NCBI GenBank assembly: GCA_036971475.1
Contig: JBAIZL010000003.1
Coordinates: 54,481,842 to 54,545,841 of the forward strand
Direction of reading: 5' to 3'
DNA from: Prosapia bicincta
Taxonomy: Eukaryota; Arthropoda; Insecta; Hemiptera; Cercopidae
DNA length: 64,000 bases
Shown here: positions 48,097 through 58,959 of the stretch, piece by piece
Position numbering within the stretch: position 1 is the stretch's first letter
Layout: the number at the start of each line of letters is the position of its first letter
The notes under the pieces: generated by a model
What the model was told of the DNA's origin: nothing
What the model saw: the letters and a program-made list of their open reading frames with translations, nothing else
Databases searched by the model: none
Program-made: the position numbers and the translations under genes

Positions 48097-48200
48097 GTTG
48101 TCAGCATTGCTGTACAGGTACTTCGCTGCTATAATTTTTCAACATTGTGGAAAACTTTGAGTGGCGGCAGTGTTAAATAAAGTTTTATTGGTTTATACAA
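48097..48200 (+). other. Candidate terminal exon with poly(A) signal
   Basis: Acceptor TTTGTTTTTCAG ends at 48096. GTTGTCAGCATTGCTGTACAG and a GC-richer stretch follow, then AATAAA at 48176-48181 and a GT/T-rich downstream element (TTTTATTGGTTTA). Signals fit a 3' terminal exon. Linkage to the exons at 42.3-47.2 kb is only inferred from order and strand. Confidence 0.35.
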
Positions 48201-49026
48201 ATAAAACTTTAGTTTCAGATATAAGAAAAGACATTTATATCAAATGATTCGCCTTTCCATCCTTGTGGAATCCCTTTCTATCATGTTTTCATTTTTATCA
48301 TCTGATTGTCTATATCAGAAGTTATTTATTCTTAGTTTTTTTTATATTCAACTTTTAATGATGTTATAGTCCATGTCTCAATTATTTCTAAATATTAAAT
48401 TTTTCTCATGTTCAGTTGATAAAGCTGTATGATTATACAACTAAAAGTAATTTGTTGTTGAAATATTTTGACAAATTTCAAATAGTGGGATTATTACCTA
48501 TTTAAAATAGCTCAGATTTGTTGTGAGTTTTGAAATATTTTTAAGGCAAAATTAATTTTTCTGCGAAGTTATTTTTTATTATAGTGTAATGTAAATCGAA
48601 TACTGATTGTGTAGTTTTATTTGTTTTTTTTACAATAAGGATAATGGTATTTTTATGCTAAAACGAGCATAATTGTAGGCAATAGCTATTTTAGTTAAAA
48701 TTTGTACCCTTTTCAGAACTGGTGGTTATTTATGTTTTAGTGGTTTATCAATTAAATTACAAGGGACAATTTGCATTCATAGGCCTATATAAAGTTTAAG
48801 TAACAGAGAACAGCAAAGAGAAATCCAGCGATTACATATGTCTATCTAGATAAAAAAACTGGGCTCACATAGTAAAATTTCTCAATTATTTTTGCCTTAA
48901 TGTAATAAGTATGAATTTAACTATTTTTTATTTTATAATACACTGTGTTATAAAAAAATTACAAAAGTATAATTTTGTGCAGTTTTTTTGTTGTAAATCC
49001 TGAGAGTTTTCTATAATTACACTTTT
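48201..49026. other. No gene seen
   Basis: AT-rich sequence without coding signal. Confidence 0.45.
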
Positions 49027-49099
49027 GGTATTAACTTGGCAAAAAAACAAAAATCACTACTAACTGATATTTACAGCTGACATTTGCACTAGGTCAGCT

Positions 49100-49470
49100 T
49101 GAGATGGGAGAACCATGGGTAGGCCTTTGTTTTGTGTGTAGTATTTGTTGTGTGTGAATTAATTCTGAGAAGTGATAGTTTCTTTTAGTGGTATTATTTC
49201 TTTGGTTATGTTGTTTTCTATTAACATTTGTTTGAGTATGTTTATTGTTTCTTTAATTGGTATGTTTGTGTATAGGTTGGTGATGTCGAATGTTACTAGT
49301 GTAGAGTTATGTGCTTTGTGTTATTTTTTTTGTAAGATCTATGTTGTTTTTTAGGCTGGTGTGATTATGAAATGTGATATTTTTTCTTATTATTTTGTCG
49401 AGGTATTTTGCGATTTTGTGTGAAGATGCTGATATGTTATTTATTAGTGGTATACAAATAAGATGTACCA
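49100..49470 (-). pseudogene. PLE reverse transcriptase, front part
   Basis: Minus strand: NNISASSHKIAKYLDKII, then FDITNLYTNIPIKET (49292-49249), the PLE version of RT motif A, then KEIIPLKETI and a KGLPM piece near 49120. After CCCATCTCAAG it passes straight into the 3' terminal repeat. Frameshifts and a stop (before the motif A frame) disable it. Confidence 0.82.
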
Positions 49471-50440
49471 ATATGCCCACTTCATATGGGATTCCCCATC
49501 TCAAGCATATTACCAGAAATAATCATACAAATCTAGAACAAAAATATATCATAAACATCAACAAATACACTTGCAATAATAATATATAGTACAGATACAT
49601 AGATGACATCCTAATCCTATATAAAAGCAATATAAGACAGATAAACACCTACCAACAAAATACACAATAACATAAACCTCACACTAGAAACAGAACAAAA
49701 TCAACTTCTTAGATCTAACGAAAACAAACACATTCAAAATATACAGTAAACTGATCACCACTGACAGTTATACACAACACTTTAATCACCACACAACACA
49801 AACATTCTGCCTTTCACTCCATGATACACAAACTAATCAACATATCCATGAACAATGAAGGCAAAATAAACAAAGTAAACGCAATAAAATACATGGCATA
49901 TTAAAGGGGATACAAACACTCCTTCTTAGATAACATAATTGCAAAAAAAACCCACGCATAACACAACACAAAAATACATATCACAAAAAATAACCTCATT
50001 CGGCAAACTTGAATAAGTAGCAAAACAAAGCATTTAAAACATCCAACACAGTTAAAAAATACCTACATAGTTCAAAAACACACCAGAATAAACAGGGCAG
50101 GAGTAAAGAAGATTACATGCTACAACTGCCCCAGCTTTTACATAGAACAAACAGGGAGAACATTTACCACAAGATACAATAAACTCTTAAAAAGACAACC
50201 CAAATCACATTTCGTCATACACATACAAAACAACTACACTCATAGACAACAATCTAAAAGTCCTACACTACATCACAAAAAGCAACAAAATTGGCATAAC
50301 AAAACCATGAGATATACAAAAAACATTAATACTATCCACAACACATAATACTATCCACAACGATAAGATACACTCAGAATCAAATACTGTATTTGAAGAC
50401 ATAATTAACAACTAACTACTCTCTGTACAATAACACACCT
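49471..50440 (+). pseudogene. PLE reverse transcriptase rear part and GIY-YIG endonuclease
   Basis: Plus strand: MGFPISSILPEI (RT motif B) at about 49486, YRYIDDILILYKS with the YIDD site near 49593-49610, an INFLDLTKTNTFKIYSK block near 49700, then CYNCPSFYIEQTGRTFTTRY (50118-50178), the GIY-YIG core where the usual GIY/YIG residues read FYI-EQTG. The two-Cys arrangement upstream is typical of PLE endonucleases. Numerous stops and shifts. Confidence 0.85.
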
Positions 50441-50546
50441 GAGTAACAGTCTTGTCTGTGACACATCATTGAATAACGCGCTGACCTAGTGCTAAACGCG
50501 TCTGCCTGAAAATATCAGAAGGTAGTGTTTTTTTGCGAACTTGGTA

Positions 50547-51701
50547 CCTAAAGTATAAGTATAATTTTTTTTTTAACTACAAAAAATCTCAATTTAGAAT
50601 TGCCTATTCCTTCCTACTCGGGTTTTCACTAATACATCTCTTATAGCCCTAAAAGACAATAGTTGTGTGTCATGTCTCTGCCCTTGTGCTGCCATGGTCG
50701 TCCCTTACATCTCTACTCATGTGCTTGGGGGTTTAATTCTAAGGCTTTCCAAAATATTATAGCTGATAATAGTGAGACTGGGTGATTACCTGTATTAGAA
50801 CTATATAGAATATAAAAATGAATATTTATAGTTCGTGTGTATAAAACTAAATAATAAAAAGTCTTGGTTACAATTTATATCTAGAAATACATTCAGGCAC
50901 ACAATGTAATCAGTATTGATTTTAATCCTTTAAGAAAGTTTTCTCTCACTAAAGAGTACTTTGAAGTGAGGTTTTTCAATTCCTATTAGTTCACACTCTC
51001 CTTATACATATCTTGTTCAAATCTTCAATCATTAATAAAATACCTTTTATTCATCCTCTGAAATTCAAAGACATTTTTGTAAACCTGGAAGTGGATGGCA
51101 TTTGTTAATAAAGTTTTTTTTTAATTATAATTTAATTAATTTTGCTTTCTATTTTACCATTTAAAATTGTGATTCAGTCATTTATATTATTTGTATTTAT
51201 TTAATAAAATGAAATTTTTCTTTGATGACCTGAGTAGAAATTGAGTTTAAAGTTTTTTATTTGCGTAAGAATACTTTTGTTTGCTACAACCCATTATGTA
51301 GGTCCAATGTATGTTACTCACTGAAATGTAGATCTATAGCTTGTACATTCAGCATTTGGTTACAGTTCCAACTTGTATCCCCAAATACCTTTGAAGTTTA
51401 GCACACCATTATTAAGCAGTGTCACCACATAGGTACATGCACAAGGCACTGTGTGTAAACACAAACTCTTACTAAATTTATTCATTTGTTTAAGCTTAGT
51501 GTTTTATTCTCTTTGAAGTCTTATAATAATAATAAAATAAATCTGATTTCTATCTAGCAATAAATTGTCAGAGCTCTGAAAAATGTAATAATTTTTGTAC
51601 AAGCAAAAATCAAATAATTATAGCTGAATATTTGTGTTGGCATCTTAGCTATTTACTTCACATTCTATTCTCAAAACTAAAACAATTACAAATTATATAG
51701 G

Positions 51702-51703
<2 letters not shown>
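50547..51703. other. No gene seen
   Basis: AT-rich sequence without coding signal; no frame worth naming. Confidence 0.45.

Positions 51704-51752
<49 letters not shown>
51704..51752. repeat. (TA)n tract
   Basis: Pure TA repeat at the left of the palindrome cluster; a matching tract at 52864-52918 closes it. Confidence 0.95.
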
Positions 51753-51756
<4 letters not shown>

Positions 51757-51814
51757 AATACACACTTCATAAACAAGGATATTCATGACAAAAATAGCTC
51801 TGTCATAATTTTGT

Positions 51815-51925
51815 TATTCTTGATATTATCAAGAGCCTCTTTACTAGCCAACAGTTGAACCAAGGCCCTTCATTTTAACTGTTGACTAGTGAAGAGTTCT
51901 TGATTGTGTCAATAAGAAGATTGAA
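51815..51925. repeat. Imperfect foldback
   Basis: CTTGAT..ATCAAGAGCCTCTTTACTAG..CAACAGTT pairs with AACTGTTGACTAGTGAAGAG..CTTGAT across a loop holding CCAAGGCCCTTC. Confidence 0.7.
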
Positions 51926-51929
51926 GGAG

Positions 51930-52410
51930 AAAAAGTAATCAGTGATTCGACAATGGTCAAGTGACCGAAAGGCGCCACATCACACAAGGTAAAATCATTG
52001 CACTTAATGGTATATAAAATTACTTACAATAGTAATATATTAACTTCATATATATAGATTTTTTGGACTAGGAGACTGACAGACTTACCTTGGTAAGAGT
52101 CCACACTGTAGTCTTGAAATAGAAACACATAAAAGCACTTAAACAATGATCATTGTTTAAGTGCTTTTATGTGTTTCTATTTCAAGACTAAGTGTGGACT
52201 CTTACCAAGGTAAGCCTGTCAGTCTCCTAGTCCAAAAAATCTAAATAATCTTTACCAACCAAAACTAACCTATAAATAAATATATATATATATAAAGTTA
52301 TTATTGCTAATTGTAAACAATTGTTTCACCACTAGGTGCAATTAATTTTTACCTTGTGTGATGAGGCACTTTCAGACACTTGACCAATGTAAAATCACTG
52401 AATTATTTTT
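51930..52410. repeat. Nested double palindrome with a perfect 180-bp centre
   Basis: Outer arms 51930-52010 and 52320-52410 are inverse copies that contain GGTC-AAGT-GACC followed by GAAAG on the left: a stem, a loop and GAAA. Inner arms 52057-52149 and 52150-52242 form a near-perfect palindrome with no spacer, centred on AATGATCATT. Confidence 0.88.
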
Positions 52411-52499
52411 CTATTAACAATAATAACTTTACAATAAAAATATTGAAAAGAACCACAATACCACAAAAATAACAAATAAAACAAGTTACTTAAGATTAA

Positions 52500-52547
52500 A
52501 CCCTTATGTACATTTCGATGACCATGTCATCATCATCATCAGAGGGT
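52500..52547 (-). ncRNA. Hammerhead-ribozyme-like motif, left arm (best copy)
   Basis: Minus strand, 5' to 3': ACCCT (helix I), CTGATGA, one extra T, GATGAC-ATG-GTCATC (six perfect pairs, helix II), GAA, ATGTACAT (three pairs and a two-base loop, helix III), A as the base before the cleavage position in an NUH-type context, then AGGGT (helix I return). The only departure from a textbook core is the extra base between CTGATGA and helix II. Very short helix III is a known trait of hammerheads in Penelope-like elements, which are thought to act as dimers. Activity is not shown by sequence. Confidence 0.6.
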
Positions 52548-52671
52548 CTTGCTACAAAATACAATCTAGCACACAAGAAGTTACAAACTAGAATGATCCA
52601 TCTGATGGATCTAGATGAATCATCATTCTAGTTTGTAACTTCTTGTGTGCTAGATTGTATTTTGTAACAAG

Positions 52672-52717
52672 ACCCTCTGATGATGATAACATGGTCATCG
52701 AAATGTACATAAGGGTT
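52672..52717 (+). ncRNA. Hammerhead-ribozyme-like motif, right arm
   Basis: Same parts as the left-arm copy on the plus strand, with one mismatch in helix II (GATAAC against GTCATC). Because it is the inverse of the left copy, a long transcript could bury both motifs in one duplex. Confidence 0.5.
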
Positions 52718-52863
52718 TAATCTTAAGTAACTTGTTTTATTTGTTATTTTTGTGGTATTGGGGTTCTTTTCAATATTTTTATTGTAATTTATTGTACCAC
52801 TGTGCTCTTGATATTGTGAATAATAACTATAAAGTCAATGCAATAGAAAAATAAAAGACAACG

Positions 52864-52918
<55 letters not shown>
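52864..52918. repeat. (TA)n tract beside Tigger end
   Basis: Pure TA repeat. Tigger/pogo elements insert at TA, and the element starts right after it. Confidence 0.95.
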
Positions 52919-52921
<3 letters not shown>

Positions 52922-53640
52922 TAATACCTTGATTTACACTTCCCCGTCTTAAAAGATTCTCAAGTTACACGGTTTTAAATCATGCTGTCAGAGTTACGCA
53001 GAAACTGGCCTGTTCTGGATGAAAATGCTTAAGACTTTTACAGTGCATGAAGAGAAAATGATTCCAGGTTTTAAGGCCACCAAGACAGATTGACAGTAAA
53101 GTTTGGTGCAAATAGAGCTGGTGACTGTAAGTTTCAATCTCTCATAGTTTATCGCTCAGAAAATCCAAGGGCATTGAAAAATATTTGTAAAGCTAGCTTG
53201 CCTCTCATTTGGAAATCGAATCGGAAGGTTTAGGTGATAGCTTCCCTTTTTGAGGACTGGTTTGGACATCATGTTATACCTCAAGTCGGACTAAACAAAT
53301 ACATTTTAAAGTAATTTCTATTAATTGACAATTCACCTGGCCATCCTCCTACTTTACCTAATTTCGACACACGCGTGAAAGTGATACTTTTGCCACCAAA
53401 CACAACTGGTTTGCTTCAACTGATGAAACAAGGAGTCATCGAAACATTTAAAGCTAATTATACATGAAGTTCAATTGCACGTCTGCATGAAGCTATGAGA
53501 CAGAATGAGCTCTCTGCTGAAGATTGTTGGACATAATTCAACGGTTTAGATGCTTTGAGAATCATTGGGCAATCTTCGAACAAAATTTCACAAAAAACTT
53601 TGAAAGGTGTGTCTATTTTTTTATGCGACCCAAACTTAAG
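52919..53640 (+). pseudogene. Tigger/pogo transposon with decayed DDE transposase
   Basis: The left end CAGTAATACCTTGATTTACA is a Tigger-type terminal sequence. After a deletion of the DNA-binding part, the DDE_1 domain appears: FGANRAGDCKFQSLIVYRSE, NPRALKNICKASLPLIWKSN, FEDWFGHHVIPQV, then LLIDNSPGHPPTLPNFDTR (second catalytic Asp), VKVILLPPNTTGLLQLMKQG and VIETFKANY. One to several frameshifts and stops (near 53080 and 53310) break it. The right terminal repeat was not found; a (CT)n(TA)n tract lies beyond 53790. Confidence 0.9.
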
Positions 53641-53786
53641 CAGAAACAGTATATATATAATTAGGTTGATCGAAATATTTCAATAGTGTGATAAGTTTTT
53701 ATATGTCTCTATTTATTTATTTATTTCCAAGAGATTGCAGTTTTGGACTATTGCCATTAGGTAAGTCTGTCAGTCTCCTATCTAGT

Positions 53787-53904
<118 letters not shown>

Positions 53905-54179
53905 ACAAGAAAACAGTGTTGCATAATCTACAAATATATATATACACACACACACAAGTGGGGTGCAAAAACAGAATTGTTTTTTAAAAGCAATGTTTAA
54001 TTTTTTGCATAACTATCTCCTTTGTAGTATTCTCAATTACACTTAATACATTTTTCTCATCAGTGATTCTACTGTTCGAAACATTTTTTGTACTCTTGTT
54101 CAGAAATGGCTGATATCTGTATCCTCGTTTTCCTTGAAATCAACATTGGTGAATCTGACTTCTCTCATACACCTTTTTA

Positions 54180-54960
54180 TTCATAGAAATAAAATTAAAG
54201 GATACAAAACCAGGTCAGGTAACTGAAATACATGTGATAACAGAACCATGCCATTTTTTGCCAAAATGGCTGTATGTAGGTGTATTGTCATAGTAAAAAA
54301 TCTAGACGTTTGTCTATCACAAATCGGGGTTTTTTTAACAACATTGTGTAACTTCTTAAAACTTGCAAATGAAAAGCTCGACCAACGCTTTTTCCTGGTG
54401 CAACAAACTGAATGAACATCAAAAAGCCTCAATATTTGATTTGACAATATCTTTTTGGACAAGGTGACTATGACATCTTATCACCATGTCTCATCTTTAG
54501 TAATGACCTTCGACAGGAAATCTGAATCAGTCTGAAGCTGTTCTTTCAAGGCAAAGCATGTTTTAACTTTTCTGTTTTGTTTTATTGCGTCAGAACTCAA
54601 GGTACAGAGTTGGCAGTTACTCATTTTGTTCCCAGATCTTTAGTTAAAATTTGCTAAACCAAGCTTCAAGAACCCACTTATCTCCGAAATTTGGTGTGTC
54701 GATGCCCTGAGAGCAAATGTTTAAAAATTATCTGAACATTCTCCTCTGTTTGGGCTATGAGGTTAGTCATTAATTGACTTGTATGCATTAATAAATCAAA
54801 TAAACCACTATTATACTGGGAGTTTTATTTCAGCATCACCTCTATAGGCTGTTGTCAACATTTAAACAGTTTCAGCAGCATTTTCACCTAACAGACAGCA
54901 AGATATCCCAGCCACATGTTCACTCAAATTTGTCATAGAAAACGAAAAGAGTTTGAAACA
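54180..54960 (-). pseudogene. mariner transposase relic
   Basis: Minus strand. The N-terminal helix-turn-helix zone is recognisable as ENAAETV then MLTTAYRGDAEI (about 54890-54820). DSDFLSKVITKDETW (about 54525-54484) carries the first catalytic Asp of mariner enzymes, FTMTIHLHTAILAKNGMVLL (about 54310-54240) corresponds, out of frame, to the HHDNAPAH region, and QLPDLVLYP to the third Asp. Order and spacing fit mariner, but frames change at least three times and the WVYGY-like part after DETW is deleted. No terminal repeats were found. Confidence 0.85.
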
Positions 54961-55485
54961 GAATTAGCAAAAACTAACTCTTTAAACTGTTTAAGGCATA
55001 TGCAGCATAAAAAAGACTCAAATTGAGACTAAATCTGTGTTTTTATGCCAAAGTAAAGTAGGCTGTTTATTATTTTCGACAATTTTAATATTTTCCCATA
55101 ATTATCAATTCTCAAGTAACTTCAATGCTTATTTATATATACCTAAAGGTACCAACTCAAAAACTGTGTATTTTACCGCAAAGCAAAATGTTAAAATTTT
55201 TCAAAATTAATGATACATTTAAAAACTGCTAACATTTTAATGCTACTTAAAGCATCTTAAAACAGGATACACAGATACAAATAAAAGTAATAAAAGCATG
55301 CATTTTATCCAACGGTGGATGGTGCGTTTTGAATAAATATAGGCTATTACAGTCCGTTCTCTAGAGGAAATACTAACTCACAGAATTCAATTTACAAGTA
55401 GGCTAAATTCTATTTTCTATTACCCTATTCCTAAATTCCAGTTAAATATATAATATTTTTCATGTCATTTTTAATCTTTGTATAA
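54961..55485. other. No gene seen
   Basis: AT-rich sequence without coding signal. Confidence 0.4.
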
Positions 55486-55518
55486 ATTTTTTTTTTTTCA
55501 TAGTAAGGGGGTTCCGGA

Positions 55519-56116
55519 CCCTCTTGGCCCCTCCCTTGGCTGTGCCACTGATATATATACATATTTTAGTCCCGATTTTATTTACTTTTTTATGGTTTTC
55601 ACTTTCAACAGTTTTAAAATTTATTTTGGTGAATTTTAATGTTAATATCTTCTAAAAATAATTTACGGTTTATAAATTTTGGAACCCTCCATCTTTTGAT
55701 CTATTTGAAAGACACCACATCTGTTGAATTTAGCCAATTTTAGAGACCAAAATCCCTAAAAAAGGCTTGGGAATTGCACATTTTTCCAGTCACGTATTTC
55801 CTGTACTTAGCACAAGATGCTGGAATTTAACACTTTTATATCATTAAAAGCGGAGTGGTTTGAATCTCCGTCCAGCGTTTACAACTTTTCAAGACCCACT
55901 GCACCTTCTCCCCTTTCTTCTTCTATCTCCCCATACTCCCTATACTCACCTGTTGTCTCTGGTCCAATCAACATACTGTAAAAAGTGACGTAATATGGTT
56001 CGATTCCTCCCCTTAAAATCGCATGATCCTTGACGTCACAGTTTCCGGGGGTTGGTAGCTTCTTCATTTTAGTACAAAATTTTATATTTGGTCATAACTT
56101 TTGAGATTTTGGATTT
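55519..56116 (-). repeat. 598-bp direct repeat, left copy
   Basis: Same length as 61260-61857, with about 11 substitutions and no indels. On the minus strand the sequence runs on past the repeat into CCGGAACCCCCTTACTATG and an A run (55498-55486), so the repeat itself looks like the tail of an older retroposon. A 62-codon minus frame (56067-55879; MKKLPTPGNCDV, GGIEPYYVTFYSMLIGPE) is open in both copies with two amino-acid changes. Confidence 0.92.
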
Positions 56117-56225
56117 TTTATTTATTTATTTTTTTTTTATTACTAAAACTCGGAGGTACCTTATCGGTGTAGATCACTTAGCTGTAGCCTTTGTACTCTC
56201 TTCCCATCCCTACCACAGGACTAGC

Positions 56226-57616
56226 TTAGTGGATACCTACCTCTTTGCAGAAATCAAGTACCCACCTGATGCTAGATCTTCTGATATCCTCTGGTGTACA
56301 TACCTGCCAGCCAAACCACTTTCTCCTTGCAGCTCCCAAAGCAGGACACTCACAGAGTACGTGGATTGGGCTTTCCTCTTGGTCCTCGTCGCATCTCTTG
56401 CACACAGGGGACCTAGATTTTCCAATTTTGTATTGGAACCCCCTCAGATTCTCATGGCCTGTAACCAGCTCTACAGTAGCTCTGAGTTGATGTCTACTTA
56501 AGGAGAGTAGTTCTTTGCCCCACACATCTCCTGAGTAACCCCACAGTACCTTGGATTTGTTACACCCCAAGGTTACATTCCATTCTTCCCTGCACAACCT
56601 GTCTATATGTGCCGTGATCCTCTTGCGCCCCTCCCGAGGCGGCATGCCCACTGCCCTCAGCAACGGTCCTTGGGTTACACACCCTTGTTTTGCTAAGGCG
56701 TCAGCTCTCTCATTTCCTATCCAGCCAGAATGTCCTGGAATCCAGATTAGGTTGAGTGAATTATGCTTACTCAGCTCTGCTAGAGAAGCCATAGTCTCAG
56801 CCACCAACCTAGAGCTGGTACTAGCCTTACCTAAAGCCTTCAGAGCTGCCTGACTGTCCGAGCAAATCCAGATGGTCTTGCCCCTCCTGCCAGACCCTAT
56901 TATTTCCTCAGTACATAGTTTGATCGCGAGCACCTCCCCTTGGAAAACAGAGTTGTAGCCCTCCAGGCGATGACAAAATCTGTCTTGGTGTCTCGGTCCA
57001 CTAAATCCTGCTCCCACTCCTTCATCATCTTGGACCCATCGGTGAACCAGATTTCACCATGTCTGGGTCTATACTCCGCCCATGCCTCTCTTGCAGGAAT
57101 AAGGATTTTGTAGTTTCCTTTTTCCCTTTTAAGAGACAGTATCTTATCCTGAGGTTCTATCCAGAGCTCCTTCAGTGAATCCCCAAATACCTGTTTATGA
57201 AGTTTGCTACTTGTCTTCCACTGCCCAGTACAGCTTAGCCGGTATGCAGTTTTCATTGCCTCCATCCTAATTTGAAGACTCAAGGATGGAAAACCCAACA
57301 TAACCCTCATGGCCGCACATGGTGTGCTTCTCCTTGTAGCAGTTATGCCTATAAGGAAGAGCCCCTGCGCGCGGTCCAGCATTCTTTTACTTGTTTCTTT
57401 CTGTGCCCTGTCCCACCAGACGATAGAGGCAAAGACCAACCTCGGCACCACAATGGCGGAATAAATCCAGTTCATTTGACGTGGACCCAAACCCCATCTT
57501 GTACCTATTGCTCCTCTGCATTGCCAGAACGTAGCTATGGCTTTTTTGCACTTATCCTCCAAATGCTCAGAGTAACTTCCTATCCAGAATAACTCCCAGA
57601 TATTTAGCACTCTCAA
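56226..57616 (-). pseudogene. LINE ORF2: thumb, RNase H and C-terminal Cys block
   Basis: One frame (57616-56900) holds the thumb (SEHLEDKCKKAIATFWQCRG) and the start of RNase H (IWFTDGSKMMKEWEQDL). A shift in the overlap 57017-56900 passes to 56226. That frame has the RNase H Glu block (VFQGEVLAIKLCTEEIIG), ICSDSQAALKALGKA, IWIPGHSGWIGNERADALAK, and finally CKRCDEDQEESPIHVLCECP, a Cys/His block seen at the end of such ORF2 proteins. Ends at VGIH near 56226; the remainder to 56143 is untranslated. Confidence 0.88.
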
Positions 57617-58957
57617 CGTAGCTTATTTTAGTATTACCAACTTCCATCATCTCCAGCGATTTAGTTTTATATCGCCTAGTGAAGATGAGTGCCACAGATT
57701 TCTCTCCTTGAATGCATAGTGCATTCTCCCTGCACCATGCTTCTGTTACCTTGAGTGCCTCTTGAAGCAGGTCTTTGAGGACCTCTTCAAATGGTCCCCT
57801 AACAAGGATAGCTATGTCATCCGCATATCCTACCACCTTGACACCCATTCCACTGAGTGTCCTTAGTAGGCCGTCCATGACAAGGCTCCACAGCAAAGGG
57901 GATAACACTCCACCCTGCGGGCAGCCCTCCGAGACCATCCCATTTATCGTGCACCCCATCCAGGATGCAGTGCTTATCCGGTTTTCCAAGGAACTCATAA
58001 TCCAATTTATAATTCCATCAGAAATCCCATGATCCATAGCCGCTCTCTTGATGGCCAGTCTAGAGGTACTATTGAAAGCCCCCTCCACATCAAGAAAAGC
58101 CCCAATACATATTCCGTTGTTGTTGATCTGACCCTTAATAAAGTCTACGACCGACAACAGCGCAGTCTCCACTGACCTACCAGTTCGGTAGGCATGTTGG
58201 TCCTGATGAAGCGGATACTGCTTCAAAGGTCCCTCATTCAAATAGTAGTCCACCAGCCTTTCCAATGTCTTTAACAAGAAAGATGTGAGGCTGATAGGTC
58301 TGAAGTCCTTTACCTCTGTGTAACCTTTCCTCCCCGGTTTGGGGATAAAGATAACCTTCGTTTTGAGCCACTGCCCAGGCATGTAATCCAAGGCAACACA
58401 GCCTCTGAGTAATCCTGTCAGTGGCCCTATTATTTTCTCCAAGCAATTTTGTAATAGTGCTGGAGTAATGTTATCTAATCCAGGCACTTTAAAAGGCTCA
58501 AAAAGCAGAATCGCCTCTCTCACCTTTTGCGCTGAGATCACCTCCCCAGCAATATTCCAGTCCGCCCTTAGCCCAGTATGTCGGAGGTTTTGAGCACCGT
58601 CCCCTACTGGTCTAATATCGGGAAAACTGTTCCTCATAAGCAGACGCAGTGTTTCCTCCGGGGTGTCAGTAAAGCTACCATCAGTCTTCTTGACAAACTT
58701 AAGCTCTTCCCTCGGTCCACCTGCTAACACCTTAAACAGTCTAGCAGTGTCACTCAGTGTGCTTGTCTCTGAGCACCACTTTTCCCAAGAAGCACATTTA
58801 AACTCTTTAATAAGATTTTTATAGAGACCCTGGCTGTCTTTATATGCCTGCCAGGTCTCCGCCGTTTTCTTCTTCTTTGCCCTATTAAAGAGCTTTCTAG
58901 TCTCTTTCCGTCTTGCCTCTAACTCGCTGTTCCACTTAAGCTTACCACACCCTGTGT
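57567..58957 (-). pseudogene. LINE ORF2: reverse transcriptase
   Basis: A continuous frame from a basic linker (SELEARRKETRKLFNRAKKK) through RT. It includes KTKVIFIPKPGRKGYTEVKD, FRPISLTSFLLKTLERLVD, GAFLDVEGAFNSTS (motif A), SEGCPQGGVLSPLLWSLV (motif B), GYADDIAIL (motif C, about 57831-57807) and KYLGVILDRKLL. The reading frame is lost around 57600-57570 just after this last motif. Without that shift it would run on into the thumb and RNase H. All catalytic Asp residues are present. Confidence 0.88.
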
Positions 58958-58959
58958 TT

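Larger units (their letters stand above)
49027..50546. mobile_element. Penelope-like element broken into two head-to-head halves
   Basis: The left half (minus strand, 49470-49027) encodes the front of RT and then jumps to the element's 3' end. The right half (plus strand, 49455-50546) encodes the rest of RT, the GIY-YIG endonuclease and the same 3' end. The two 3' ends (CTTGGCAAA..CACTAGGTCAG at 49036-49095 and its inverse at 50480-50546) thus face outward as inverted repeats. Confidence 0.85.
52430..52788. repeat. Giant foldback palindrome, about 160-bp arms, hammerhead-like motif in each
   Basis: Arms 52430-52592 and 52630-52788 differ at only a few positions; a small second hairpin (GATCCATC-TGATGGATC) sits at the centre. 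Its sequence is related to 28815-29118 and to the fragment at 63185-63290. Confidence 0.93.
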
